Assembly (NCBI RefSeq): GCF_000262465.1
Contig: NZ_CM001489.1
Coordinates: 2,813,735 to 2,877,734, forward strand
Direction of reading: 5' to 3'
Source of the DNA: Frankia sp. QA3
GTDB taxonomy: Bacteria; Actinomycetota; Actinomycetes; Frankiales; Frankiaceae
Length of the DNA stretch: 64,000 bases
In this document: piece by piece, positions 17,182-25,029 of the stretch
Layout: each line of letters begins with the position of its first letter
How positions within the stretch are numbered: position 1 is the stretch's first letter
The notes under the pieces: generated by a model
Seen by the model: the letters and a program-made list of their open reading frames with translations, nothing else
The model's database searches: none
What the model was told of the DNA's origin: nothing
Made by a program: the position numbers and the translations under genes

Positions 17182-18092
17182 CGCCCGGGCCGTTCCCGCC
17201 AGGTGGCCTCGGGACCGTCGAGAACGACATCCCACCGGTAGCCCATCGCCCACTCCGGACTGGTCAGGTCGTGGTCGTAGGTCGACACCAGCCGTTCGCG
17301 CACCTTCTGGTCCGTGATCGCGTTGTAGATCGGGTCGAGCGGGAACAACGGGTCGCCCGGGAAGTACATCTGTGTCACGAGCCGCTGCGTGAACGCCGGC
17401 CCGAACACCGAGAAGTGGATGTGGGCGGGACGCCAGGCGTTCTCGTGGTTGCGCCACGGGTAGGCACCCGGCCTGATCGTGACGAACCGGTACCGGCCCT
17501 CGTCGTCGGTGAGGCAGCGGCCCGCCCCGGTGAAGTTCGGGTCGAGCGGAGCCGGGTGGCGGTCGCGGCGATGGACGTAGCGCCCGGCGGCGTTCGCCTG
17601 CCAGATCTCGACGAGCTGGCCGCGCACCGGCCGGCCGGCGCGGTCGAGTACCCGCCCGGTGACCACGATGCGCTCGCCGAGAGGCTCGCCCCGGTGCTGG
17701 CGGGTGAGGTCGGCGTCGAGGTCGCTGACGTCGCGCTCGCCGAACACAGGTCCCGCGAGCTCGACCGCCGTCGCGGGCACCCTGACCAGGGGCTGGCGAG
17801 GATGGCGCAGCACGCTGCTGCGATAGGGCGGGAAGTCGCGCTCGGGATGGTCGAGGGCGCCCTGCCCGCGTGGTGCCGCGCCGCGGTGGAACTCCGCTAT
17901 CGCACCGCTGATCTCCCGCTGCGTCGGCATTCGGTCGACCGCCGACGCGCCGAGGACCTCCGCCGGGCCGGCTTCGGGGCGGCCCGGCGCGGCGGCGACC
18001 GCCGCGCCGCGAGCCTTGCCCGACTCCGACGAGGCCCCGCTCGACGGCTGACGGCCGGCGCGAGCGCCGAGATCGCTCCTGGTAGTAGCCAT
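17178..18092 (-). CDS. pcaH: Protocatechuate 3,4-dioxygenase beta subunit (extended N-terminus)
   Basis: 304 residues; typical PcaH is about 230-245. The catalytic core starts near residue 60 (FPPYRSSVLRHPRQPLV), with the Tyr ligands in GRYVHRRD and GAYPWRNHEN and the His ligands in RPAHIHFSVFG, i.e. a complete non-haem Fe(III) site. ATG 18092 has a good ribosome site (GGAGGGA), so the extra 50-60 residues (Ala/Gly/Ser-rich, low complexity) seem real; a downstream start at the Met of DRMPTQREI is the alternative. First gene of the eight-gene pca operon; its promoter region holds a perfect palindrome. Confidence 0.92.
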   Translation of the reverse strand: MATTRSDLGARAGRQPSSGASSESGKARGAAVAAAPGRPEAGPAEVLGASAVDRMPTQREISGAIAEFHRGAAPRGQGALDHPERDFPPYRSSVLRHPRQPLVRVPATAVELAGPVFGERDVSDLDADLTRQHRGEPLGERIVVTGRVLDRAGRPVRGQLVEIWQANAAGRYVHRRDRHPAPLDPNFTGAGRCLTDDEGRYRFVTIRPGAYPWRNHENAWRPAHIHFSVFGPAFTQRLVTQMYFPGDPLFPLDPIYNAITDQKVRERLVSTYDHDLTSPEWAMGYRWDVVLDGPEATWRERPGR

Positions 18093-18162
18093 CCGGTCCC
18101 TCCTTCGCACATCCGACCCGCGGCAGCCGGGTGCTGGTGATGGTGATGGTGATGGTGTTCGT

Positions 18163-18184
18163 CTGGCGAACTTCTGTTCGCCAG
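18163..18184. promoter_or_regulatory. Perfect palindrome in the pcaH / IclR divergent promoter
   Basis: CTGGCGAAC, four bases, GTTCGCCAG: a perfect 9-bp inverted repeat 71 bases upstream of pcaH and 93 upstream of the IclR-type gene. A half-site-like GGCGAAC recurs at 18248-18254, nearer the regulator start. IclR-family regulators of pca genes bind palindromes in exactly this kind of divergent promoter, so this is the probable operator. Next to it (18133-18157) lies a GGTGAT hexamer repeated about four times. Confidence 0.65.
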
Positions 18185-18277
18185 GCTGCTGCCGTAGTGT
18201 CCGCAGCGGTGTCAGGCAGGTCAACGCGACTTTCCACTCGCCGGAAGGCGAACCTCGCGCCAGACAGGGGACGGAAC

Positions 18278-20011
18278 ATGGCGACACCGTCGAACGGCGA
18301 AAGAAACAACGAGGCGGCCGTCGGCCCCCTCGTGCGGGGCCTGCACGTCGTGCGCGCCCTCGCGGCGGCGGCCGACGAGGCGCCGACTCCCGGCGCGGCG
18401 GTCCCGACGGCCCGGTTGGCCCGCGTCACCGGCCTGCCGCGCTCGACGGTCGACCGGGCGGTCCTCACCCTCGCGGCCTGCGGGATCGTCCGTACCGCCG
18501 GCCACTACGTGGCGCTGGCGCCCGGCGCGGCGGCGCTCGGCAACGCCTACCTGAGCTCCTGCCACCTGCCGGCCGCGTTCGCGGCCGTCGTCCAGGAACT
18601 CGCGGACAGGTTCGACGAGTCCGTGTCCGTCGCCGTGCCGGACGGGCTGGGTGTCCGGTTCGTCACGCAGGTTCCCCGCCGCAGGACAACGGCCACGGCG
18701 TTCCGCGTCGGTGACCTGCTGCCCGCCGAACGGTGCGCCCCCGGGGCGCTGTTCGCCGCCGCCTGGAGCGACCAGAGCTGGCATGCCTGGCGGAGCGGGT
18801 TCGCCCCGGGCCGTCCCGCCGAGACGTTCCCCGGGCGGGTGGCGCGGTCGGCGGCGGCCGGTTTCGCGCTGGACGACCAGCTCGTGGAGCCCGGCCTCGT
18901 CGCGGTCGCCGTCGACACGACACGGTTCACGCCACTGCCGGACGCCGCTGAGAGGGGGCAGTTCGTCGAACCCGCCGCACTCAGCGTGGTGAGCCACACC
19001 AGCCGGCACACCGCCGCGTCGCTCGCCGACCACGTCCTCGGCGCCGTGCGCGAAGCCTCCTCGCGCGCCGCCGCCGCTCTCGCCTCGCCGAGCGACCAGG
19101 CCGAAGGTCGATCGACAGCCGGCGTCGTCGAGGAGGGCGCCTTCCTCGCGGCGGCGGCCCGGATGGAGGACGAGCAGACTCTCGGGACCACCGGGCGGGC
19201 GGCGCGGACCTCGGCGGGCCAGGTCCGCTCGCTCAGTCGGGGGCTCGCCGTCCTGACGGCGTTCGACGCGGTCCGCCGAACGCCCGCCCTCAGCGAGCTG
19301 GCGTCCGCCACCGGCCTGCCCCGCGCGACGGTACGTAGATCGCTGCTCACACTGGTGCGCCTGGGCTACGCGGCGGCGCAGGACGGGCGGTTCCGGCTGC
19401 TCCCCCGGGTTCTCGAGCTCGGCTACGCCCCGTTGACGCGGATGGGGCTGGCGGAGCTGGCCGAGCCGGAGCTACGAGCTCTCGCCGCCGCGGTCGGGGA
19501 GTCGGTGTCCCTCACGGTGCTGTCCGGCGACGAGATCCTCTACCTGGCCCGCATCCCCGTTCGACGGATCATGACGGTGGACGTGGGCGCCGGCAGCCGC
19601 CTGCCGGCCTACCCGACCTCGACCGGGCGGGTACTGCTCGCCGGCCTGGGCGACGCCGAGCTGACCGGCTACCTGTCGCGGGTGGCACCGGCTGCCCTGA
19701 CCCGCCGGACCGAGACCGATCCACGGCGGCTGCGCCGGATCGTCACGGCGGCCGGGCGGGACGGGTTCTCGCTGGTGACCGAGGAGCTCGAGGACGGCCT
19801 GCAGGCGATCGCCGTGCCCGTGCGCGACACCACCGGCCGGCCGGTCGCCGCCGTCAACGTCTCCATGAACGCCCGTCGGATGAGCCCCGAGGCCGCCCGC
19901 CGGGACCTGCTCGTCCCACTGCGGGCGACCGCCACGGCCATCGCCGGGAACCTGAGCGCGGTGTCGGCGTTCCGGACGCCGCCGCCGAGCGACCGGTTCT
20001 CGTTGACCTGA
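18278..20011 (+). CDS. Tandem-duplicated IclR-family regulator (probable pca regulator)
   Basis: 577 residues, twice the usual IclR length. Unit 1 (about 15-265): a winged helix (LARVTGLPRSTVDRAVLTLA) and an effector domain. Unit 2 (about 308-565): LSELASATGLPRATVRRSLLTLVRLGY followed by a more typical effector domain (ESVSLTVLSGDEILYLARIP, YPTSTGRVLLAGL, GLQAIAVPVRD). The second unit is closer to PcaR/PobR-type regulators; the first is more diverged. It is divergent from pcaH across a palindrome, so I infer control of the pca operon by a pathway intermediate. ATG 18278 was chosen because the longer open frame begins in the GGTGAT repeat. Confidence 0.85.
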   Translation: MATPSNGERNNEAAVGPLVRGLHVVRALAAAADEAPTPGAAVPTARLARVTGLPRSTVDRAVLTLAACGIVRTAGHYVALAPGAAALGNAYLSSCHLPAAFAAVVQELADRFDESVSVAVPDGLGVRFVTQVPRRRTTATAFRVGDLLPAERCAPGALFAAAWSDQSWHAWRSGFAPGRPAETFPGRVARSAAAGFALDDQLVEPGLVAVAVDTTRFTPLPDAAERGQFVEPAALSVVSHTSRHTAASLADHVLGAVREASSRAAAALASPSDQAEGRSTAGVVEEGAFLAAAARMEDEQTLGTTGRAARTSAGQVRSLSRGLAVLTAFDAVRRTPALSELASATGLPRATVRRSLLTLVRLGYAAAQDGRFRLLPRVLELGYAPLTRMGLAELAEPELRALAAAVGESVSLTVLSGDEILYLARIPVRRIMTVDVGAGSRLPAYPTSTGRVLLAGLGDAELTGYLSRVAPAALTRRTETDPRRLRRIVTAAGRDGFSLVTEELEDGLQAIAVPVRDTTGRPVAAVNVSMNARRMSPEAARRDLLVPLRATATAIAGNLSAVSAFRTPPPSDRFSLT

Positions 20012-20045
20012 CGCGGACCGCCCACGTTCACGCCCTCGCACACGT

Positions 20046-21257
20046 TCACACGCGTTCGAAGACGGCGGCGATGCCCTGGCCGCCGCCGATGCACATGGTC
20101 TCCAGCCCGTAGCGGGCGTCACGCCGGTGCATCTCGCGCAGCAGGGTCGCGAGGATGCGCCCGCCGGTGGCGGCGACCGGGTGCCCCAGGGAGATCCCCG
20201 AGCCGTTGACGTTGACCCGGTCGAAATCGGCCTCGACGAAGCCCCACTCGCGCGTGACGGCGAGGACCTGCGCGGCGAACGCCTCGTTGAGTTCGACGAG
20301 GTCGACGTCCGCGAGCTGCAGCCCCGCCCGGTCCAGCGCCTTCGCCGTCGCCGGTACCGGCCCGATGCCCATGGTGCGCGGCGGTACTCCGGCCACCGCC
20401 CACGACACCAGCCGCGCGAGTGGCCGCAACCCGAGCCGCGCGGCGTTCGCGGGATGGGTCACGACGCACACCGACGCCCCGTCGTTCTGGCCCGATGCGT
20501 TACCCGCCGTGACGGTCGCCTCCGGATCGTCCCGGCCCATGATCGGCCGCAGCGCACCGAGAGCATCGAGGGTGGTGTCCGCCCGGGGATGCTCGTCGGT
20601 GTCGACGACGACGTCACCCCGCCGGTTGCGCACCGTCACAGGCACGGTCTCGTCAACGAAACGCCCCTCGCGCTGCGCCGCGACCGCACGCTGGTGGGAA
20701 CGCAACGCGAGGGCGTCCTGCTCCGCGCGCGAGATGCCGTATTCGCGTCGCAGGTTCTCGGCTGTCTCGATCATGCCGCCGGGAACCGGGTAGTGCTGCC
20801 CGCCCGCCGTCACCCGCCCCCGGGTCAGCGCGTCGTGCAGCTGCGCCCCGGCCCCGCCGCGCACGCCCCAGCGCAGGTCGGTCGAGTAGAGGGGCGCATT
20901 GCTCATGCTCTCGGCGCCCCCGGCGAGCACCAGCTCGCTCACGCCCGTCTGCACCTGCATCGCCGCGGTCACCACCGCCTGCACCCCCGAGCCGCAGCGA
21001 CGGTCGAGCTGCAGCCCGGCCGCCGTCACCGGCAACCCCGCGTCCAGGCCGACGACCCGACCGAGAGCCGGTGCGTCCATCGTCGGGTAGGACGAGCCGA
21101 AGATGACATCTTCCACCTCGGCGGGCGGGAGGCCGGTGCGCTCCAACAACGCGCGCACCACCGCGGCGGCAAGCTCGACCGCCTGCAGCGATCTCAGGAG
21201 TCCACCGAAGCCGCCGACCGGGGTGCGGATCGGCTCGCAGATAACAGCGTCGCGCAT
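20046..21257 (-). CDS. pcaF: Acetyl-CoA acyltransferase, 3-oxoadipyl-CoA thiolase (PcaF-like)
   Basis: 403 residues. Thiolase with the acylated Cys in DRRCGSGVQAVV (about residue 92), the NEAFAAQ motif, the His in GHPVAATGGR and the second Cys in CIGGGQG. It would split 3-oxoadipyl-CoA into succinyl-CoA and acetyl-CoA, the last pca step missing from the main operon. ATG 21257 is preceded by AGGAG; an in-frame ATG seven codons upstream is less well placed. Lies 57 bases downstream of the PaaX-type gene on the same strand, so a shared transcript is possible. Substrate is inferred from context; other 3-ketoacyl-CoA substrates are possible. Confidence 0.8.
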   Translation of the reverse strand: MRDAVICEPIRTPVGGFGGLLRSLQAVELAAAVVRALLERTGLPPAEVEDVIFGSSYPTMDAPALGRVVGLDAGLPVTAAGLQLDRRCGSGVQAVVTAAMQVQTGVSELVLAGGAESMSNAPLYSTDLRWGVRGGAGAQLHDALTRGRVTAGGQHYPVPGGMIETAENLRREYGISRAEQDALALRSHQRAVAAQREGRFVDETVPVTVRNRRGDVVVDTDEHPRADTTLDALGALRPIMGRDDPEATVTAGNASGQNDGASVCVVTHPANAARLGLRPLARLVSWAVAGVPPRTMGIGPVPATAKALDRAGLQLADVDLVELNEAFAAQVLAVTREWGFVEADFDRVNVNGSGISLGHPVAATGGRILATLLREMHRRDARYGLETMCIGGGQGIAAVFERV

Positions 21258-21314
21258 AGTCAGGTTCTCCTGAAACATCCGGTCTGCGGGGAACGGCCGA
21301 TCGCGGCCGTGGAG

Positions 21315-22169
21315 TCAGGGCGAGCCGACGAGCCGGCCGAAGGCAGTTCTCGCCGGCCCCTCCAGCTCACCGCGTAGTCGCAGGTAGGTGGCCACCGACC
21401 GAGCGGACGGCCAGTCCTCGGGCAGGTAGGCCGCCGGCAGCCCTGGGTCGGCTCGCAGCAGTCGCAACCAGTCGGAGACGAACAAGGTCAGTTCGGCCAG
21501 CTGTTTTCCACCGGTGGCGGGGTGACGTTCCCACAGGCGCAGAAAGCGCTCGTGTTCGGCACGCAGCTCAGCGAGGTCCCACGCGCGCCTGACGACAAGG
21601 TCGAGCCGGGTCGGAGGAGCCGGTCGAGCGACGAACGCGTGCGGGATCTGCTCCTCGTCGTCGCCGAGCGGCACGTCAGCAAGCACCTTGTCGACGTCGA
21701 CCGTGCCCGGCGCGATCCACAATCCGTCCCGCAGCGGCCCGAACCCCGCCCACGTCAGCCGGGCGCGTAGCTGGTGGCGCAGGTCGCGCCGGCTCTCCGG
21801 CAACGAGAAGCTCAGCAGCGTCCACTCGCCGTCGGCATGCTCGAAGGGCTTCGACGACTGCACGCGGCTGGCCGCCTCCCGCAGCAGACCCTCACCGCGG
21901 TCGGTGAGGCGAAACGCCGCCGTCCGGCCGAGCTGGTGGCGCGCGAGCAGCCCACTGCGCGTCATGCGCGCGAGGGTGGCACGGGTTGCGGCGTCACCGA
22001 TGCCCAGACTCCCGAAGATCCGCAGGAACACGCGGGTGGGCACGGGAACGGGGTGGCGGTTCATCACGACCGCGCCCAGCAGACCCAGCAGCAGCTGCTG
22101 CGGGCGGCGACCGGCAGCGAGCGCGGTCGACTCGAGGTCGGCGCCGACCTGCGCCGGTGAGGCCACCAC
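21315..22169 (-). CDS. PaaX-family transcriptional regulator
   Basis: 284 residues. PaaX architecture: N-terminal winged helix (QLLLGLLGAVV ... RTALARMTRSGLLARHQLGRTAAFRLTDRG, about 25-90), a central domain (WTLLSFSLPESRRDLRHQLRARLTWAGFGPLRDGLWIAP, here given in two parts of the same stretch about 113-155) and a C-terminal helical domain. PaaX proteins repress aryl-CoA pathways and sense phenylacetyl-CoA-type ligands. It is divergent from the ABC-transport/CoA-ligase operon at 22496 and upstream of the thiolase, so either or both may be its targets. GTG 22169 follows GGAAGGGAG. Confidence 0.85.
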   Translation of the reverse strand: MVASPAQVGADLESTALAAGRRPQQLLLGLLGAVVMNRHPVPVPTRVFLRIFGSLGIGDAATRATLARMTRSGLLARHQLGRTAAFRLTDRGEGLLREAASRVQSSKPFEHADGEWTLLSFSLPESRRDLRHQLRARLTWAGFGPLRDGLWIAPGTVDVDKVLADVPLGDDEEQIPHAFVARPAPPTRLDLVVRRAWDLAELRAEHERFLRLWERHPATGGKQLAELTLFVSDWLRLLRADPGLPAAYLPEDWPSARSVATYLRLRGELEGPARTAFGRLVGSP

Positions 22170-22291
22170 GCGTCTCCCTTCCTGAGCCGAAAGCGACGGC
22201 CCGCGGGCCGGACGGCTTGGCGACGGCTCTCCTCCGGTGCACCGCCTCGCTCCCGCCAGCCGACTTCGTCAGATTATCATTCGACAACTTC

Positions 22292-22320
22292 TTGACGAGC
22301 GTTATAAACACATCTAAGTT
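22292..22320 (+). promoter_or_regulatory. Candidate promoter of the liv/acyl-CoA operon
   Basis: In the 326-base gap between the divergent PaaX gene and livFG, TTGACG (22292-22297) and TAAGTT (22315-22320) stand 17 bases apart inside the only AT-rich patch of the gap (about 22270-22325). Spacing is ideal and the -10 is weak. The patch is also the likely place for a PaaX operator, though I see no clean palindrome. Confidence 0.4.
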
Positions 22321-22495
22321 ACATGTGACCCGGAGCACCTTCCCCCCCGCCCGGCGGTCGTCACCAGCTTCGCGCCACCACATCCCTCGCCGCTGCCGGA
22401 CAGGCCGTTCCCACAGCGCCCGGGGGTGGTCGAAGCGCGCGTCCTCCCCGCGCCGAAACCCGCATATCCGTACGCACAAGCCCCTGGAGTCCTCT

Positions 22496-24142
22496 TTGTC
22501 CGACCCACTGCTCGACGTGGCGGGGCTGGCCGTGTCCTATGGCGGCACGGTGCAGGCCTTACGCGGCGTCTCGTTACAGGTCCAGGCCGGAACGGTCGTT
22601 GCTGTGCTCGGCAGCAACGGGGCCGGGAAGTCCACACTGCTGCGGGCCGTGTCCCGCTCGCTCGGCGCGATCGGCGGCCGGGTGACAGCCGGCACGGTGC
22701 GCTACGACGGCGCTGACCTCGCCCACACCGACACGTCCGCCGCCGTGCGGGCCGGGCTGGTTCAGGTTCCCGAGGGCCGCCGGATCTTCGCGGACCTCAC
22801 GGTCGAGGAGAACCTGCGGGCCGGCGGACACACCGTGCGCGACGCCGCCGCCCGACGGCGGGCGCACGACGATGTGCTCGACCTTTTCCCCATCCTGCGG
22901 GAGCGGCGCCACCAGCGCGGCGGGCTGCTCTCCGGCGGGCAGCAGCAGATGCTCGCCATCGGCCGCGCTCTCATGACGTCGCCGCGTCTGCTCCTGTTGG
23001 ACGAACCCTCGCTCGGTCTGGCCCCACAGCTGGTCGATCAGATCGGCGAAATCATCAAACAGATCAATGTCACCGGCACCGCCGTGCTTCTGATCGAACA
23101 GAACGCGGCGATGGGCCTGCGCGTCGCCGACACCGCCTACGTCCTCGAGACCGGCCGGATCACCGCGTCGGGCGCGGCGGCCGATCTGGCGGCAACCGAC
23201 GAGGTGCGCAACCGGTATCTCGGTGTCAGCGAACCCGGCGAGCAGCCTGCGTCCTGCGCGCCGGCGCCGGCCCCGCGGGCAACGGTGACACTGACGACGC
23301 AGACCGGGGCGGCGCAGACCGGGGCGGCGCCGATCGGGGCGGGGCCCGCCGAGGCGCAGCCACGTTCCGAGCACCGCTTGACCGTGGCGGAGCTGACGGT
23401 CCGCTTCGGCGGTGTCACGGCGCTGCGCGACGTGTCGTTCACCGTCGAACCCGGCACCGTGCACGCTCTGATCGGCCCCAACGGCGCGGGCAAGTCGACC
23501 TGTATCAACGTGCTCGGCGGCGCGTACCGCGCCACCTCCGGCACCGTGCACTACGGCCAGCGTGAGCTGACCGGCCTGCGGTCGCACCAGGTCGCCGACC
23601 TCGGCGTCGCCCGGACGTTCCAGAACATCTCGCTGTCGCTCGAGGTGAGCGCCGAGGACAACCTGCTGGTCGGACGGCACCGCCTCATGCGCGCCGGGAC
23701 GTTGGCCGGGGCACTGCGGCTGCCCCGCGCCCGCCGGGAGGAGTCGGAGCACCGCGAGGTCGTCCGGGGGATCGCCGACCTGCTGGGGATCGGGCACCTG
23801 CTCCCCCGACCGGTGCACACCCTGCCCTACGGCGACCGCAAACGGGTCGAGCTGGGCCGGGCGCTGGCGGCCGAGCCCTCCCTGCTGCTGCTCGACGAGC
23901 CGGTCGCCGGGATGACCCACGGGGAGTCCAGCGACATGGCCGCCGCCATCGCGTCGGTCCAGCGCCGGCTCGGCCTGTCGATCCTGCTGGTGGAGCACGA
24001 CATGCCCTTCGTGATGGGACTGGCCGAGCGCATCACCGTTCTCGACTTCGGCCGTCGGATCGCCGAGGGCACGCCGCAGGAGGTGCAGCGCGACCCCGAG
24101 GTGGTTCGCGCGTACCTGGGAGCAGCAGAGGCCGCGGCATGA
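22496..24142 (+). CDS. Fused branched-chain/aromatic-acid ABC transporter ATPase (LivF-LivG)
   Basis: 548 residues with two complete ABC ATPase domains. Domain 1 (about 1-240, LivF-like): Walker A GSNGAGKST, signature LLSGGQQQM, Walker B LLLLDEPSLGL. A linker with short repeats (QTGAAQTGAA) joins domain 2 (about 285-545, LivG-like): GPNGAGKST, LPYGDRKRVELGRAL, LLLLDEPVAGM and the LivG C-terminal VVRAYLG. It powers a HAAT-type importer with the next three gene products. TTG 22496 is the best start: GGAG lies six bases upstream and the LivF N-terminus (LLDVAGLAVSYG) begins right after; no ATG/GTG fits. Ends in ATGA overlap with livH. Confidence 0.88.
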   Translation: MSDPLLDVAGLAVSYGGTVQALRGVSLQVQAGTVVAVLGSNGAGKSTLLRAVSRSLGAIGGRVTAGTVRYDGADLAHTDTSAAVRAGLVQVPEGRRIFADLTVEENLRAGGHTVRDAAARRRAHDDVLDLFPILRERRHQRGGLLSGGQQQMLAIGRALMTSPRLLLLDEPSLGLAPQLVDQIGEIIKQINVTGTAVLLIEQNAAMGLRVADTAYVLETGRITASGAAADLAATDEVRNRYLGVSEPGEQPASCAPAPAPRATVTLTTQTGAAQTGAAPIGAGPAEAQPRSEHRLTVAELTVRFGGVTALRDVSFTVEPGTVHALIGPNGAGKSTCINVLGGAYRATSGTVHYGQRELTGLRSHQVADLGVARTFQNISLSLEVSAEDNLLVGRHRLMRAGTLAGALRLPRARREESEHREVVRGIADLLGIGHLLPRPVHTLPYGDRKRVELGRALAAEPSLLLLDEPVAGMTHGESSDMAAAIASVQRRLGLSILLVEHDMPFVMGLAERITVLDFGRRIAEGTPQEVQRDPEVVRAYLGAAEAAA

Positions 24143-25029
24143 GCTACCTCCTCACCCAGCTCGCCAACGGCGTCTCGATCGGCCTGGTCCTCGGCCTGGT
24201 CGCCGGCGGGTTCGTGATCGTCTTCACCTCGACGGGCGTCCTGAACTTCGCCCACGGCTCCGTGGTGCTGACCGGCGCCTACCTCGTCGCCGCGCTGCAG
24301 CCGGACATCGGGTTCTGGTTGGCGGCGCTGGTGGCGACGGCTGCGGCGGCACTGCTCGGGGTGCTCGTGAACGCGGTGCTGGTGCGCAACCTCGCGGAGC
24401 ACAACCCGGCCACCGCCGCCATCCTCATGCTCGGCGTGGACACCGTCCTGCTCACCGAGATGACCCGGCGCATCGGCAACCGGATCCTCCCGCTCGGGGC
24501 GCCGTGGGGCGCTGACGTGGTGTCGGTCGGCGGCGTCACCGTACCGACGGCCCGGGTGGTCGCCGCCGGGGTGGCGGTGGTGCTGTTCGCGGCGCTGTGG
24601 TTCCTCTTCACCCGGACGGGATTCGGGGTCGCGATGCGGGCGGCCGCAGCCGACGGCGACACCGCCTCGATGATGGGCATCCGGCTGTCGCGCACGGGCG
24701 CGGCGGGCTGGGCGCTGGCGGGCGGCCTGGCGGCCGTCGCCGGCATCTTCCTCACCTCCTTCCCGACCCAGGGCGTCGCCCCCTCGATCGGTCTGACCGC
24801 GTTCGCGGCCATTCCGGCCTGGGTGCTCGGCGGGTTCGACTCGCTGCCAGGGGCCGTCGCAGGCGGCCTGATCGTGGGAGTCGCGACGGCGCTGACCGTC
24901 GGCTACGAGGACGACCTGCAGGTGCTGGGCCGCGGGCTGGGCGAGGTCGTGCCGTACGCGGTGATGATCCTCGTGCTGCTGGTGCGGCCCAACGGGCTGT
25001 TCGGACGCCAGGCGGCCAACCGTGTCTGA
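24139..25029 (+). CDS. Branched-chain-type ABC transporter permease, LivH-like
   Basis: 296 residues, mostly hydrophobic with about eight membrane helices (for example LVLGLVAGGFVIVFTSTGVL and the VVAAGVAVVLFAALWFLF helix). The LivH landmarks are LNFAHGS near residue 35 and the cytoplasmic EAA-like loop GVAMRAAAADGDTASMMGI near 172. Forms the membrane channel with LivM. Start overlaps the ATPase stop (ATGA), end overlaps LivM by eight bases. Confidence 0.9.
   Translation: MSYLLTQLANGVSIGLVLGLVAGGFVIVFTSTGVLNFAHGSVVLTGAYLVAALQPDIGFWLAALVATAAAALLGVLVNAVLVRNLAEHNPATAAILMLGVDTVLLTEMTRRIGNRILPLGAPWGADVVSVGGVTVPTARVVAAGVAVVLFAALWFLFTRTGFGVAMRAAAADGDTASMMGIRLSRTGAAGWALAGGLAAVAGIFLTSFPTQGVAPSIGLTAFAAIPAWVLGGFDSLPGAVAGGLIVGVATALTVGYEDDLQVLGRGLGEVVPYAVMILVLLVRPNGLFGRQAANRV

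Noticed and set aside
23280..23350. Repeated units in the LivF-LivG linker considered as a CRISPR-like array
   Set aside because: Units are directly adjacent without spacers and in frame within a coding linker; no CRISPR array or cas gene was seen anywhere in the window.
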